A stretch of DNA of 64,000 nt from Hymenobacter duratus (GCF_014698995.1 NZ_JACWZZ010000002.1:558001-622000); one strand, 5' to 3'. Shown: positions 40,159 through 48,937, numbered from the stretch's first letter. The notes: generated by a model not told the origin, from the letters alone. Made by a program: numbers and translations.

Positions 40159-42210
40159 TTATTTTACAATCGTAAACTCGACGCGACGATTGAGCCGGCG
40201 CGTTTCCTCCTTGTCGTTGCTGGCTCTCGGACGGGTGCCCCCGTAGCCAATCACACTGATGCGCTGCTCCGGTACGCCCCGCGTAATGAGGTAGCGCCGT
40301 ACTTCTGCCACCCGGTCTTCCGAGAGCTTCTGATTCAGGTCGGCCTTGCCCTGATTGTCGGTATGCCCTTCGAGGCGGATGTTCACGGTGGGGTTGTCGG
40401 ACAGGGTACGGGCCAAACGGTTCAGCTCGGCGTAAGAAGCGGGCAGCAGCGTGTATTTGCCCTGCGCAAAAATCAGCGTGGGCAGCTCCAGGCTCGAGCC
40501 CACGGCCGCCGGCACGAGCAGCAGCTCCACGGTTCGGGAACCGGTCATGCTAACGGTATCAGAAGCGGTGAGGAAGCCGGGGCTGGTAGCGGCCAGGCGG
40601 TAGCGGCCGGCTGGCAGTGTCGCCTGGAACGCCCCACTGCCCGCTACGCTCCGGGCCGTAGCGTTAAAAGCCATATCGTTGCCTAGGCGGATTACGCGGA
40701 TTTCTGCCGCCAGCAGCTCCCGGGTTTTCGCGTTCCGGACAACGCCCGTAAGCAACGTGCGGGCCGCCACCGCGGGCTCGGCCACGGCTACTACCGGGGC
40801 CGCCGAGTCGGCCGGCACCGTGGCAGGCGGTACGCCGGCAGCCGTGCGGAACAGGTCGGCAGGGCTGTTAGCGGTACGTGCCGCCGCGTAGTACGCCTGC
40901 TTACCATCCGGTGACAGCGTAAAATAGGCCTCAAACCCGGCGCTGTTGATAGGGGCTCCCAGATTGCGCGGCGTACTCCACCGGGTCCAGGAATCGTCGA
41001 GGCGTGTGCTGACGAAGATATCGGAGCTGCCGTATCCAGCGTGCCCGTAAGAGCTGAAGTAGAGGGTTTTGCCATCGGGAGCCAGCCAGGGCGCAAACTC
41101 GAAGCCGGGCGAATTGATGCTGTTGCCAAGGCTGCGCGGTTCGCTCCAGATACCATCAGCGGCTTTTCGACTGATATACAAGTCGTTGCCGCCCTCCGTA
41201 TCGCTGCGTTCCAATGACAGAAGCAATACCTTTTCATCGGTGGTCATGAAGAAGGTGGTGGCAGGGCCTGACGAGTAATAATTTTCGATTTCCAGGGGCG
41301 CAGGCCGGGTTCCCTTCGCCACAGAACGCGCCACCAGTGATACGCCTTCGTCGCGGAAGCTGCCGTCCCGCTCATAAGTGCCGCGCACCAGCAGCTGGCT
41401 GCCCTGTGGTCCTACCACGGTCATTATGCCGTTGTGCTGCGGCGTATTCAGCGCATCAAGGCGGGTAGCAGGGCCCCAGGTGCGGCCCTGGTCGGCGGAG
41501 TTGCTCACCCACACGTCGCCGGATTCGGTATTGCCTTCGGTGTTGCCGGCAAAACGTGTGCGGGACAGGTACAGCGTATTGCCGTCGGGAGCCAGCACCG
41601 GGTGCAGCTCATTGCCGTTGGTATTCACGGCAGTCAGCGGCTCCGGCATGCCAAATCCCGGCTGCGCAGGATCTACGTTCAGGCGCAGCTGAAACAGCCG
41701 CCATTGCTGCGTAGCCCGGTTCTGGGGCCGCTGCATCACTATCGGGGTGCCGTTAAACTTGTCGGAATTGGCAATAGCGGCACACTTCTCGTTGCCTCGC
41801 ACCACCAGTTGCACGCTGCCGGCCGGACCACCAGGCACCAGTTTCCACTGCTGGTAAAAGCTGCCCGACCATGGCCGCTGCACCACGGGCGCATTCTCAT
41901 CAGGCTTGTCCACGGTCAGGCACTTGCCGCTGTGGCGGGCCTCAATGCGGTAGTACTCGCCACCGGGCGTGATGCGCACGAAGCGCCACTGCTGGCTGTT
42001 CGGATGATGAAACTCCCACTGCACGGCGGCGGCCCCAGCCTCCTGCGAGCCTTTGCTTACATCAAGCGCACGGCCGCTGCTACGGGCTATAATACCGTAC
42101 CACGCGTTTTCTTCGGGGGCGGCAAGGGTAAACTGGGCCCGCAGTGGCCCTGCTATCAGACAGGAAAGAAGAAAGGTGAGTAGCAGAGAACGGAACGGGG
42201 ATTGAAACAT
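40159..42210 (-). CDS. Ricin-lectin / PD40 / OmpA-domain outer-membrane protein
   Basis: This 683-residue exported protein has a signal peptide (cleaved near residue 25), a ricin-type beta-trefoil (about 35-175) with three Q-x-W repeats (SQQWRF, YQQWKL, TQQWRL), PD40/WD40-like repeats (about 185-455, with HPVLAPDGNTLYLSR, APWLAPDGKTLYFSS, YFTLSPDGKQAYYA), a CarboxypepD-like domain (about 495-570) and a C-terminal OmpA peptidoglycan-binding domain (about 580-683) with EGHTDNQGKADLNQKLSEDRA-like signature. The OmpA part anchors it to the cell wall and the lectin part may bind glycans. It leads a two-gene operon with the DUF6929-like gene. Confidence 0.87.
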   Translation of the reverse strand: MFQSPFRSLLLTFLLSCLIAGPLRAQFTLAAPEENAWYGIIARSSGRALDVSKGSQEAGAAAVQWEFHHPNSQQWRFVRITPGGEYYRIEARHSGKCLTVDKPDENAPVVQRPWSGSFYQQWKLVPGGPAGSVQLVVRGNEKCAAIANSDKFNGTPIVMQRPQNRATQQWRLFQLRLNVDPAQPGFGMPEPLTAVNTNGNELHPVLAPDGNTLYLSRTRFAGNTEGNTESGDVWVSNSADQGRTWGPATRLDALNTPQHNGIMTVVGPQGSQLLVRGTYERDGSFRDEGVSLVARSVAKGTRPAPLEIENYYSSGPATTFFMTTDEKVLLLSLERSDTEGGNDLYISRKAADGIWSEPRSLGNSINSPGFEFAPWLAPDGKTLYFSSYGHAGYGSSDIFVSTRLDDSWTRWSTPRNLGAPINSAGFEAYFTLSPDGKQAYYAAARTANSPADLFRTAAGVPPATVPADSAAPVVAVAEPAVAARTLLTGVVRNAKTRELLAAEIRVIRLGNDMAFNATARSVAGSGAFQATLPAGRYRLAATSPGFLTASDTVSMTGSRTVELLLVPAAVGSSLELPTLIFAQGKYTLLPASYAELNRLARTLSDNPTVNIRLEGHTDNQGKADLNQKLSEDRVAEVRRYLITRGVPEQRISVIGYGGTRPRASNDKEETRRLNRRVEFTIVK

Positions 42211-42333
42211 GGGCAGCTAAACGGTGGATACGGGATGCAAGTTAGCCCAAACCCGGCGGCTGCAGAACGACAGGTGCCACGCCCCAGCCAAGGAACGTGG
42301 CACCCGTACAACACGGCCAAAGCGCAGCTTCTG

Positions 42334-42456
42334 CTACAATCCGTTGCTGATATACTTGAAGCGAACGAACCGGTCGTTTTCGTAGATGGCGGTGAAATGA
42401 CCACCACTCTGCGTTTTCTGCTCGGGTTTGCGGTCTGGTTTTGAGGTAGCTGCCAT
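42334..42456 (-). CDS. Possible 40-residue small protein
   Basis: An ATG at 42456 opens 40 codons: MAATSKPDRK, then a polar stretch PEQKTQSGGHFTAIYEND and a C-terminal RFVRFKYISNGL. A basic, Gln-rich head followed by an amphipathic beta-type tail is unlike random translation, and codon choice is coding-like. The same frame extends to an ATG at 42528, giving 64 residues. No homologue is known to me and no promoter is evident, so the call is tentative. Confidence 0.4.
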   Translation of the reverse strand: MAATSKPDRKPEQKTQSGGHFTAIYENDRFVRFKYISNGL

Positions 42457-42716
42457 AGGAACGGAAGGGTATGAACCGGGCATCATGCCGGGAACGTGGC
42501 AAATGAAAGAGAGGATTTTTGAAGCCATGATGTGTTTCGTTGCAAGAGTTGAAGTGTGAGGCAGAAAGGCGGCAGAGCGAAGACAAAAGCAGTTAGCACC
42601 CGATGAGTTGCGCTAAACAGCTTCATCAAATGTAAACATATTATCATTTGATTGAACGATGCTAAGGTATATTTTTTCTTCAATAAATGTAAATACGTGC
42701 TGCTGCGTAATTATAT

Positions 42717-42758
42717 ATCCGTGCCAGTACGTAACTATCCATCCGTACTGGCACGGAT
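42717..42758. repeat. 15-bp perfect inverted repeat
   Basis: ATCCGTGCCAGTACG (42717-42731) is repeated in inverted form at 42744-42758, with a 12-base spacer. It is AT-flanked with no T-tract, so it could be an operator or an RNA stem; no gene adjoins it closely. Confidence 0.6.
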
Positions 42759-42865
42759 GAGCAGGCTACTACCGGCCTCTCTGTAGTATAGGCGGCCTTT
42801 TCCCCTACTCGCTTCACTAGCAGGCCGCTGGCTATACTTTCCTGCTCTTGCGCCCAGAACAGCGA

Positions 42866-42905
42866 CGGCCCGGCTCCTTCACTGGTGCGTGAAGGAGCCG
42901 GGCCG
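42866..42905 (-). terminator. 17-bp hairpin after the NarL-type regulator
   Basis: A perfect 17-bp stem (42866-42882 with 42889-42905) with a 6-base loop lies 29 bases past the minus-strand stop at 42935. It is GC-rich without a T-tract, so it may act as a terminator or as a 3' stabiliser. Confidence 0.6.
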
Positions 42906-42934
42906 CCTGCTGATGTTGCTACTGCTACGCTGAA

Positions 42935-43615
42935 TCAGGTGATAAGCTTGTGGCGCAACGCGTACTGAATCAAGCCAATCACCGATTTTGAGTTTGTTTT
43001 GGCAAGAATGTTTTTGCGGTGGGTTTCTACAGTTCGCTCACTGATAAACAGCTGCTCCGCAATATGATAGTTAGAATATTCGCGCGCTATCAGCTGCAAT
43101 ACCTGTTTCTCGCGGGCCGTCAGCTCAATGGGGTGCTCATCGGAAGATTTGCGGCGGCCGTTGGCCGGAATCTGCATATTCTGCAGCAGCATGGTCCCTA
43201 CTTCCCGGCTGAAAAACGTACGACCGGCCGCTACGGCGCGTATTGCCTCGCTTAGCTCGTCCTTGTTGGTGTTCTTGAGCAGATAGCCGGCTCCGCCTGC
43301 TTCCAGCACTTCCGTTACGGAAGTGTGGTCATGGAACATGCTTAGGGCCAGCACGCGCACATCGGGGCGGGTGGTATGGATGGTGCGAGTCAATTCCACG
43401 CCGGTCATCTGCGGCATATTCAGGTCCACAATGGCTACGTTCACCTCCGGATGGGCCTGCAGGCAGGCCAATGCTTCCTGCCCGGAATAGGCCTGTGCCA
43501 CTACCCGGATATCAGCTTCCTGCTGCAGCAAGGTCTTGATGCCTTCAATCACCATCTGATGGTCATCGGCCAGCAGCACATGGATATGGCGGGGACTCGC
43601 TAGTGGTTCGTTCAT
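42935..43615 (-). CDS. NarL/FixJ-family response regulator
   Basis: From the ATG at 43615 this is 226 residues: a receiver (about 10-128) with D17, D18, phospho-acceptor D64 (AIVDLNMPQMTG) and the lysine of YLLKNTNKDE, then a LuxR-type helix-turn-helix (about 160-222, LTAREKQVLQLIAREYSNYHIAEQL region and SERTVETHRKNIL). The upstream frame to 43651 lacks a better start. The HisKA_3 kinase gene lies 148 bases upstream on the same strand and is the likely partner. The stimulus is unknown. Confidence 0.94.
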   Translation of the reverse strand: MNEPLASPRHIHVLLADDHQMVIEGIKTLLQQEADIRVVAQAYSGQEALACLQAHPEVNVAIVDLNMPQMTGVELTRTIHTTRPDVRVLALSMFHDHTSVTEVLEAGGAGYLLKNTNKDELSEAIRAVAAGRTFFSREVGTMLLQNMQIPANGRRKSSDEHPIELTAREKQVLQLIAREYSNYHIAEQLFISERTVETHRKNILAKTNSKSVIGLIQYALRHKLIT

Positions 43616-43763
43616 GGTAAAGCGGTGGACTCGGGTCGGCACAGGGCGCAAGACGGGCCAAGGAGCGGCAGCGTCTCACTTCTTCAACAACTGGAAAAGG
43701 AAGTTACAAGAATTGCGGCTATGCTTCACAATATAGCGTTATTTGTATTTTATAAAGCGTATG

Positions 43764-44534
43764 TCATTGGCTATCCGCGCGAGGCAAAGGCAGTTCCAGC
43801 GTTATGGTGGTTCCTCGGCCCGGAGCGGCATCGAACAGGGCACGGCCGCCCAGGTACGCCATCCGAGCCTCAATGGTGCGCAGGCCGTGGCCCGCACTCT
43901 GCACAGCCGGGTCGAAACCGATGCCGTTGTCTTCGGCCACCACAACCAGCTCCTGCTCGTGGCAGATAAGCTGCAGCGTCATTTCGGTGGCCTGCGCGTG
44001 CTTTGCGGCGTTCAGCACAAGTTCCTGAATTGCGCGGAACAGCAGGATTTCGGTTGGCAGAGCCAGTCGTTCTTGGCTGAGGCCCACCACCTCTACCTGC
44101 AATGCCAGCAAGTGCTCAGTTGCGCTCATTCGGCTGGCCAGATCTCGCACGCCACCCGCCAGACCGTGCCTGATGAAGGCATTGGGCAGCAGATCCTGCG
44201 ACAGGCGGCGTACTTCCCGCACCGAATTGTCTAGCGCATGTATGGCGCTGGCCAGCAATTCCTGCTGGCCGCCATCGGGCGGCAGCGGCAGGCGCTGCTC
44301 CAGCGCCGACAGGCTCATCTTGGCAGCGGAGAGCAGCTGGCCCAGTCCGTTGTGCAAAGCGGTTCCCACCTGGCGGCGCTCCATCTCATCTACCACTAGT
44401 GCCTCCTCTGCCCGCAACTGCCTCAGTTGCTGCTGCTGTTGCAGTAGTTCAAGCTGCTGTAGAAGCTGGTGCCGCACCCAAAGCAGGTAGCCTAACCCGG
44501 AGAGCAAGCCTAGTAAGAGGAAATGGTAGCCCAT
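43764..44534 (-). CDS. NarX-type sensor histidine kinase (HisKA_3)
   Basis: From the ATG at 44534 this is 256 residues: one N-terminal membrane helix (about 4-20), a Gln-rich coiled coil (22-48), a HisKA_3 dimerisation domain with MERRQVGTALHNGLGQ (phospho-His H61) and an HATPase domain (about 150-250) with ELVLNAAKHA and EDNGIGFD, plus GHGLRTIEARM. It has no periplasmic sensor domain, so it senses through the membrane or a partner. The residue after the His is Asn where Asp is usual in this group (LHDxxGQ). That change can affect phosphatase or kinase activity. Confidence 0.9.
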   Translation of the reverse strand: MGYHFLLLGLLSGLGYLLWVRHQLLQQLELLQQQQQLRQLRAEEALVVDEMERRQVGTALHNGLGQLLSAAKMSLSALEQRLPLPPDGGQQELLASAIHALDNSVREVRRLSQDLLPNAFIRHGLAGGVRDLASRMSATEHLLALQVEVVGLSQERLALPTEILLFRAIQELVLNAAKHAQATEMTLQLICHEQELVVVAEDNGIGFDPAVQSAGHGLRTIEARMAYLGGRALFDAAPGRGTTITLELPLPRADSQ

Positions 44535-44719
44535 AAGCAATAGTACGCAGGCCGAACAGGAAATAGCCGCACTGGTTTCGGCAGCCAGATGGCAGCCATA
44601 TTTCCTAGAAAGCACCACTGCACTTTGGCAACGTATTTCGGGAAGCTACAGTAAACAGGAAGCAGAAAAGCATCGGGCCACTTTGCAGTGGCTCATCAGC
44701 CCTTTTACTCCTCTATTCT

Positions 44720-44944
44720 ATGCGCAAAGGCACGACTGTCACCTGGAAATACGGCACCGGCACAGCTACCGGCAAAATCGAGGAAACCCATAAGGAGTCC
44801 GTTACTCGCAAGCTGCAGGGCGCCGAAATAACCCGCCATGGCACTCCCGAAAATCCGGCCTATCTGATTGTGCAGGAAAACGGTGACCGGGTGCTGAAAC
44901 TACAAAGTGAGGTGAAGGCAGCTGCCGCAAAAACGCCCAAGTAG
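44720..44944 (+). CDS. DUF2945 (HVA1 Tudor-like) small protein
   Basis: This 74-residue protein starts MRKGTTVTWKYGTGTATGKI and contains GKIEETHKESVTRKLQG and AYLIVQENGDRVLKLQSEV, the pattern of DUF2945/hypervirulence-associated Tudor-like proteins. These are small SH3-like barrels, and the function is unknown in bacteria. It is a monocistronic gene followed by a strong convergent terminator. Confidence 0.85.
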   Translation: MRKGTTVTWKYGTGTATGKIEETHKESVTRKLQGAEITRHGTPENPAYLIVQENGDRVLKLQSEVKAAAAKTPK

Positions 44945-44976
44945 CTCTGTCTGGAAATCCGTTAGCCCCATGCAGC

Positions 44977-45012
44977 AAAAAGCCCCGCCAGATACATCCG
45001 GCGGGGCTTTTT
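44977..45012. terminator. Bidirectional terminator between DUF2945 and the permease gene
   Basis: A perfect 13-bp stem (44977-44989 with 45000-45012), a 10-base loop and A5/T5 ends lie between convergent genes. Confidence 0.92.
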
Positions 45013-45031
45013 GAGTAGGCAGCAGTCCGAC

Positions 45032-46618
45032 TTAGCGGTTGTGCTGGTCGGGCTCGATGAAGGCTTGCTCTTCCATTTCGGTGGGCACCACCACAATGCC
45101 GCGCTGCAGCATGGAGTTGCGCTTGCCGTAGAGGAAGTACACGATGAAGCCCAGAATCATCCAGCCCATGGCGACTTTCAGTGTGAAGCCATCCAGGGCC
45201 AGAATCATGCTCGTACACACCAGAATGCCCATGACGGGTACAAACGGGAATGATGGCGAGGAAAGCGGCGCGCGGAACGGCCGGGGCTGCGCGGGGTCGG
45301 AGCGGCGCATGATCCAGACGCCGGCCGACACCAGCACGAAAGCCAGCAGCGTACCGAACGAGGTCAGGTCGCCGGCCAGGGAGCCGGGCACGAAGGCCGC
45401 GAAACCACCCACGAACACGAGCAGGGCCAGGTTGGATTTGTAGGGCGTGTTGAATTTGGGGTGCAGCTCCGAGAAAGCCTTAGGCATGAGCCCATCTTTG
45501 GCCATGGAGAAGAATACGCGGCTCTGGCCCATGAGCATCACCAGAATTACCGAGGAGAAGCCCAGCAGAATGGCCATGGTAACGGCCGTACCCAACCACT
45601 CGAAGCCGGGCATGTGCGCCTTGATGGCATACGTCACGGAAGCTTCGCCGCCCAGCGCCGGGTCAGCAAATTCGCGCCAGTTGGCTACACCCGTCAGCAC
45701 GTGGCCGAACAGAATGTACAGGACGGTGCACACAGCCAGCGAGCCGAGAATACCGATAGGCATGTCGCGCTTGGGGTTTTTGGCTTCCTGCGCGGCGGTG
45801 CTCACGGCATCAAACCCAATGAAGGCGAAGAATACAATGGCCGCGCCGCCCAGCACACCACCCCAGCCATGCTTGTTCCACTCCGTGTACTCGCGCACCA
45901 CGGTGCCGGCCGCATTTTTTACGGGCTCAGCATTTTCCGGAATCAGGTAGGGCGTATGGTTGGCCGGGTTGATAAACTGCCAGCCTACGGCAATGAAAAC
46001 CAGCACAATGGCTACTTTCAGAAACACCACTATGGCGTTGAACATAGCCGATTCCTGCGTGCCTTTGATAAGCAACAGCGACAGGGCCACAATCACCAGC
46101 AGGGCTGGCAGGTTGATGAGGCCGCTGTGCATCACGCCATCAATGGCCGCGCTTTCGAAGGGCGAGTGGCTGAGCTCATAGGATATGGGCGGCATATGGA
46201 ATGCCTCTAAGAGTTTGTTCAGGTATTCGCTCCAGGCGATACTCACAGTGGCCGCGCCCAGCGCGTATTCCATAATCAGGGCCCAGCCGATAATCCAGGC
46301 CACAAACTCGCCCATGGTGGTGTAGGCGTAGGTGTAGGCCGAGCCGGCAATCGGAATCATGGCGGCAAACTCGGCGTAGCAGAGGCCCGCAAATACGCAG
46401 CCAATGGCGGCCACAATGAAAGCCAGCGTAACGCCCGGTCCGGAAGCCTGCGCGGCGGCAGCGGCCGTCCGCACAAACAGGCCCGCCCCAATAATGGCGC
46501 CCACGCCCAGCGCAACGAGGTTGCCGGCACCCAGCGTCCGCTTCAGCGTACCGTGCCCGGTGGAATTAGCCTCGCCCAGCAGCTGGGCCAGTGGTTTTTT
46601 GGCGAAAATATTTGCCAT
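45032..46618 (-). CDS. APC-family amino acid permease (cationic-type)
   Basis: From the ATG at 46618 this is 528 residues with about 13 hydrophobic segments. The start MANIFAKKPLAQLLGEA precedes the APC signature LGVGAIIGAGLFV in helix 1; later VFFAFIGFDAVSTAAQEAKNPKRDMP matches the CAT (cationic amino acid transporter) branch. The open frame extends far upstream without a family match. It should import amino acids with protons or by exchange; specificity is not readable. Single gene, with the DUF2945-side terminator at its 3' end. Confidence 0.93.
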   Translation of the reverse strand: MANIFAKKPLAQLLGEANSTGHGTLKRTLGAGNLVALGVGAIIGAGLFVRTAAAAAQASGPGVTLAFIVAAIGCVFAGLCYAEFAAMIPIAGSAYTYAYTTMGEFVAWIIGWALIMEYALGAATVSIAWSEYLNKLLEAFHMPPISYELSHSPFESAAIDGVMHSGLINLPALLVIVALSLLLIKGTQESAMFNAIVVFLKVAIVLVFIAVGWQFINPANHTPYLIPENAEPVKNAAGTVVREYTEWNKHGWGGVLGGAAIVFFAFIGFDAVSTAAQEAKNPKRDMPIGILGSLAVCTVLYILFGHVLTGVANWREFADPALGGEASVTYAIKAHMPGFEWLGTAVTMAILLGFSSVILVMLMGQSRVFFSMAKDGLMPKAFSELHPKFNTPYKSNLALLVFVGGFAAFVPGSLAGDLTSFGTLLAFVLVSAGVWIMRRSDPAQPRPFRAPLSSPSFPFVPVMGILVCTSMILALDGFTLKVAMGWMILGFIVYFLYGKRNSMLQRGIVVVPTEMEEQAFIEPDQHNR

Positions 46619-46828
46619 ACAGGTTTGGTGAGAGAAAAAAAGAGAGGTAAGTGGTAGAAACAAAAAAGGCGCAACGGCCTGCAAGTCGTTGCGAGGCCCC
46701 GAATATAGGCGTTTATGTTCTTCGGGAACTGCAAATCTGGTGGCAGGGCAAATTGGGACGCTCAGATTAAACCCCGGCTTCTGCCAGCGTTCTAATCTGC
46801 CGTAACCCCTCACATAGACTTTCCCGAC

Positions 46829-47263
46829 ATGAAAAAGATGCTTGTAGTACTCGCTGCTTTTGCTCTCACGGCTGGCGCAGTCTCCGCCCAAACCACCGCG
46901 CAGCCCGGCCGCATGGGCCAGGGCCGCACCCACGACGCGGCCCGCACCCCGGAGCAGCACGCCGACATGCAAACCAAGCGCCTCACCCAGCAGCTGAGCC
47001 TCAGCGCCGACCAGAGCGCCAAGGTCCGGGAGCTGGCGCTGGCTGAAAACCAGGAGCTGCAGGCTCTGCGCGGAAAATTCGCCGCTGCTGACAGCCGCAA
47101 AGGCGCGGGCCAGGAGATGAAAGCCATTCAGGCGAAGTACGATGCCCAGCTCAAGAGCGTCTTTTCGGCCGAGCAGTACACCAAATACCTGCAGATGCGC
47201 GAAGAACGCATGGACAAGCGCAAGGAGAAGATGAAAGAAGGCAAGATGAAACAGAAGAGCTAA
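46829..47263 (+). CDS. Secreted Spy/DUF4890-like helical protein
   Basis: This 144-residue protein has a signal peptide (MKKMLVVLAAFALTAGAVSAQ) and then an all-helical, charged mature part with LTQQLSLSADQSAKVREL and FSAEQYTKYLQMREERMDK, like the LTxxQ-type repeats of Spy/CpxP and DUF4890 proteins. These act as periplasmic chaperones or stress proteins in other bacteria. The C-terminus is a Lys-rich tail. It is monocistronic, with a near-perfect terminator directly after it. Confidence 0.85.
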   Translation: MKKMLVVLAAFALTAGAVSAQTTAQPGRMGQGRTHDAARTPEQHADMQTKRLTQQLSLSADQSAKVRELALAENQELQALRGKFAAADSRKGAGQEMKAIQAKYDAQLKSVFSAEQYTKYLQMREERMDKRKEKMKEGKMKQKS

Positions 47264-47282
47264 ACCTCACTGCACTTCCTCG

Positions 47283-47320
47283 CGAAAAAGCCCCGGCCAA
47301 CAACGGCCGGGGCTTTTTCG
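47283..47320 (+). terminator. Terminator after the Spy-like gene
   Basis: A perfect 16-bp stem (47283-47298 with 47305-47320) closes a 6-base loop and includes A5 and T5 tracts; it starts 20 bases past the stop. Confidence 0.95.
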
Positions 47321-47413
47321 TGCCTGCGGCCGGCCGTTTCCCTGTGCGGCCCGGCGCATTCCTGAAACCTTTGGCATCGGCAGCGGCTTTTTGCACAACC
47401 CACAGTGTTTAGC

Positions 47414-47444
47414 TTGCTACAGTTATCTTCAGGCAATACATTTG
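47414..47444 (+). promoter_or_regulatory. Promoter of the persulfide dioxygenase-rhodanese gene
   Basis: TTG (47414-47416), 20 bases, then TACATTTG (47437-47444), an exact TAnnTTTG; both elements fit the Bacteroidota consensus. It ends 46 bases before the ATG at 47491. Confidence 0.65.
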
Positions 47445-47490
47445 AAGAAGTCCGCCCTTTGTGGTGGCACTCCACCACATCCTCCACCCC

Positions 47491-48867
47491 ATGAGTCCTC
47501 TGCCCAGTAGTACCGCGTCGGTACAGATTCAGCAGTTTTACGACAAAGGCCTGGCCCACGCGAGCTACGCCATCCGCAGCGGCCGCCAGGTAGCCATCAT
47601 CGACCCGGCCCGCGACCCTCAGCCCTACTACGATTTCGCCGACGAGCACGACGCCAAGATTGTCGCCGTCATTGAAACCCACCCCCACGCCGACTTCGTG
47701 AGCAGCCACCTGGAAATTTCCCAGGAAACCGGTGCCATTATCTACGTGAGTAAGCTGGTACGGGCCGGCTATCCGCATCAGTCCTTCGATGATGGCCAGC
47801 GCATCAGCCTGGGCACCATCGAGCTGCACGCCATCAACACGCCCGGCCACTCCCCCGACTCCATTAGTGTACTGCTGATGGACGAAATGGCCCAGACCCG
47901 CGCCGTGTTCACCGGCGACACGCTGTTTGTGGGCGACGTAGGCCGCCCCGACCTGCGCGAAGACGACAACGTGGGCGGCCACAGCCGCGAAGACCTGGCG
48001 GCCCAGCTCTACCAGAGCACCCGCCAGAAGCTCATGACCCTGCCGGCCACCACCAAAGTATATCCGGCGCACGGCCCCGGCTCGCTCTGCGGCAAAACTA
48101 CCAGCACCGACCTCGACAGCACCATTGGCAAAGAGGTGAAAACCAACTATGCCCTGCAGCCGATGTCGCAGGAGGAGTTTATTAAGGTGCTGCTGGAAGA
48201 CCAGCCCTTCATGCCCAAGTATTTCGGGCACGACGTGGTGATGAACAAGCTGGGTGCCTTGCCTTTCGAGGACAGCATCCGGGCAGTGCCACGCCTGATG
48301 CCCGACGCCGAACTGGAAGCTGGCAACATCATCATTGACACGCGCCCGGCGGCGCAGTTCCGGGCCGGCCACTTGCCCGGCGCCATCAACCTGATGGACG
48401 GCGGCAAGTTCGAAACCTGGCTGGGCTCGGTAGTAGGCCCGCAGGAACCGTTTTACCTCGTGGCCGATTCGCAGATTGCGCTGGACACGGTCATCCGCAA
48501 AACGGCTAAAATCGGGTATGAGAGCAACATCAAAGGCGCGCTGCTTGCGCCTCGCGAATTGCCTGCCACCAGCCCGGCGGTAGATGTGGAGCATGTGCGG
48601 CAGCAGCCCCACGACTTTACTATTGTGGACATCCGCAACCGCACGGAAGCTCAGCAGCCGGTGTTCGACAATGCGTTGCTGATTCCGCTGCCTGAGCTGC
48701 GCGAGCGGGCCCACGAAGTGCCCACCGGCAAGCCCATATTGATACACTGCGCCGGCGGCTACCGCTCCGCGGCTGGTGCCAGCATTGTGCAGGCCGCGCT
48801 GCCCGGCGCCACCGTCTACGATTTGGGCGAAGCCATTTCCACATTCCAGACCCAGGCCGTTCACTAG
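47491..48867 (+). CDS. Persulfide dioxygenase-like MBL fold with two rhodanese domains
   Basis: From the ATG at 47491 this is 458 residues. The metallo-beta-lactamase domain (about 10-250) has H64-P-H66-A-D68 and H73 (ETHPHADFVSSH), and later GHSPDSIS and FTGDTLFVGDVGRPD. This is the ETHE1/CstB-type iron site that oxidises glutathione or protein persulfides. Two rhodanese domains follow (about 275-355 and 365-455); only the second has an active Cys (C420, HCAGGYRSAAG), while the first has VAD at that place. It should detoxify sulfide-derived sulfane sulfur. The frame is open from a GTG at 47461, but ATG suits the family better. Confidence 0.88.
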   Translation: MSPLPSSTASVQIQQFYDKGLAHASYAIRSGRQVAIIDPARDPQPYYDFADEHDAKIVAVIETHPHADFVSSHLEISQETGAIIYVSKLVRAGYPHQSFDDGQRISLGTIELHAINTPGHSPDSISVLLMDEMAQTRAVFTGDTLFVGDVGRPDLREDDNVGGHSREDLAAQLYQSTRQKLMTLPATTKVYPAHGPGSLCGKTTSTDLDSTIGKEVKTNYALQPMSQEEFIKVLLEDQPFMPKYFGHDVVMNKLGALPFEDSIRAVPRLMPDAELEAGNIIIDTRPAAQFRAGHLPGAINLMDGGKFETWLGSVVGPQEPFYLVADSQIALDTVIRKTAKIGYESNIKGALLAPRELPATSPAVDVEHVRQQPHDFTIVDIRNRTEAQQPVFDNALLIPLPELRERAHEVPTGKPILIHCAGGYRSAAGASIVQAALPGATVYDLGEAISTFQTQAVH

Positions 48868-48902
48868 CTGACGCGGGCCAGGTTCTACTTACAACTTACC
48901 TG

Positions 48903-48937
48903 CAATGGTTCGCGGAGGCTTTCTTCGCGGACCATTG
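48903..48937 (+). terminator. Terminator after the persulfide dioxygenase gene
   Basis: A 12-bp stem with one internal mismatch (48903-48914 with 48926-48937), an 11-base loop and a following TGCTTTT lie 36 bases after the stop. Confidence 0.7.

Larger units (their letters stand above)
42457..42934. other. AT-rich intergenic region with two long perfect hairpins
   Basis: No convincing gene lies in these 478 bases. The left part (about 42600-42720) is AT-rich, the likely promoter area for the small minus-strand ORF. Two perfect inverted repeats occupy the right part, 42717-42758 and 42866-42905, described separately. Confidence 0.5.

Noticed and set aside
42202..42444. 80-codon plus-strand ORF overlapping the OmpA-family 5' end
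   Set aside because: It overlaps the start of the OmpA-type gene and the small minus-strand ORF on the opposite strand; its composition is not protein-like.
47260..48864. 534-codon minus-strand ORF opposite the persulfide dioxygenase
   Set aside because: Antisense of a high-GC gene; no recognisable motif and the plus strand has full MBL and rhodanese motifs.
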